From Armatimonadota bacterium (GTDB taxonomy: Bacteria; Armatimonadota; Armatimonadia; Armatimonadales; Armatimonadaceae): a DNA stretch of 5,161 nt. The position numbers and the translations under genes are program-made. The notes under the pieces were generated by a model. It was not told the DNA's origin and did not search any database. It saw only the letters and a program-made list of their open reading frames with translations. The first letter of the stretch is position 1, and each line of letters starts with the position of its first letter. The stretch is from contig JACMIS010000944.1 of NCBI GenBank assembly GCA_014381035.1, forward strand, positions 1 to 5,161, given 5' to 3'. Positions 5,104 through 5,161 of the stretch are shown one piece after another.

Positions 5104-5161
5104 GATTAATATTGTATCCTAAATCAATGCAATACTAAAAAAACGATTGCAAATCTCAAGA
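5104..5161 (-). promoter_or_regulatory. AT-rich promoter region of the CobA-HemD/dioxygenase unit
   Basis: The 58 bases before the GTG are far richer in A/T than the genes. Read on the - strand, TACAAT (5116-5111) matches five of six -10 consensus bases and lies 7 bases from the GTG, so transcription would begin at or very near the start codon (leaderless or nearly so). The best hexamer 17 bases upstream (TTTAGT, 5139-5134) is a poor -35. AGGA at 5120-5117 is 13 bases from the GTG, too far for a good Shine-Dalgarno. The alternative is a weak ribosome site with a promoter beyond the window edge. Confidence 0.45.
5128..5151. promoter_or_regulatory. inverted repeat TGCAAT-N12-ATTGCA
   Basis: TGCAAT (5128-5133) and ATTGCA (5146-5151) are exact 6-base inverted copies separated by an A-rich 12-base spacer containing an A7 run. 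The repeat is centred over the expected -35 position of the CobA-HemD promoter, as an operator or activator site would be. Arms this short in AT-rich DNA can arise by chance, and I do not recognise a known regulator's site. Confidence 0.3.

Overview
The window is bacterial, compactly coded and of moderately high GC. It carries four complete protein genes in two facing pairs: two on the + strand (118-1278 and 1472-2572) and two on the - strand (5103 down to 3532, then 3487 down to 2561). The organism cannot be fixed from this much sequence. A Gfo/Idh/MocA sugar-type dehydrogenase, a membrane protein with an N-terminal zinc ribbon, and a fused uroporphyrinogen-III methyltransferase/synthase together suggest an environmental Gram-positive-like or Armatimonadota/Chloroflexota-type lineage rather than a proteobacterium. 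That is a low-confidence inference.

Left part (1-1471): an A-rich leader with a small hairpin and a clear Shine-Dalgarno leads into the dehydrogenase. Its stop codon touches a roughly 90-base imperfect hairpin built from TTAGGT-type units, which looks like an interspersed repeat. The rest of this intergenic space holds two adjacent palindromes that look like an operator or promoter region for the next gene.

Middle (1472-2572): a protein of unknown function with a four-cysteine zinc ribbon, one transmembrane helix, a Pro/Ala-rich linker and an exported C-terminal domain. An eight-G tract lies at the start of the membrane helix. Its 3' end overlaps the end of the opposing dioxygenase gene by 12 bases.

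Right part (2561-5161, - strand): the CobA-HemD fusion makes uroporphyrinogen III and methylates it to precorrin-2, the branch point to sirohaem and cobalamin. It is followed after 44 bases by a ring-cleaving dioxygenase of the MhqO/PcpA type. The two are probably co-transcribed from an AT-rich promoter region at 5104-5161. In the 44-base gap the dioxygenase's Shine-Dalgarno lies in the loop of a GC hairpin, unusually far from the ATG.

There is no RNA gene, CRISPR array, transposase or phage gene, and no clearly new multi-gene system. The most unusual items are the uncharacterised zinc-ribbon protein with its palindromic upstream region and G tract, the TTAGGT hairpin repeat, and the Shine-Dalgarno hairpin between the tetrapyrrole and dioxygenase genes.
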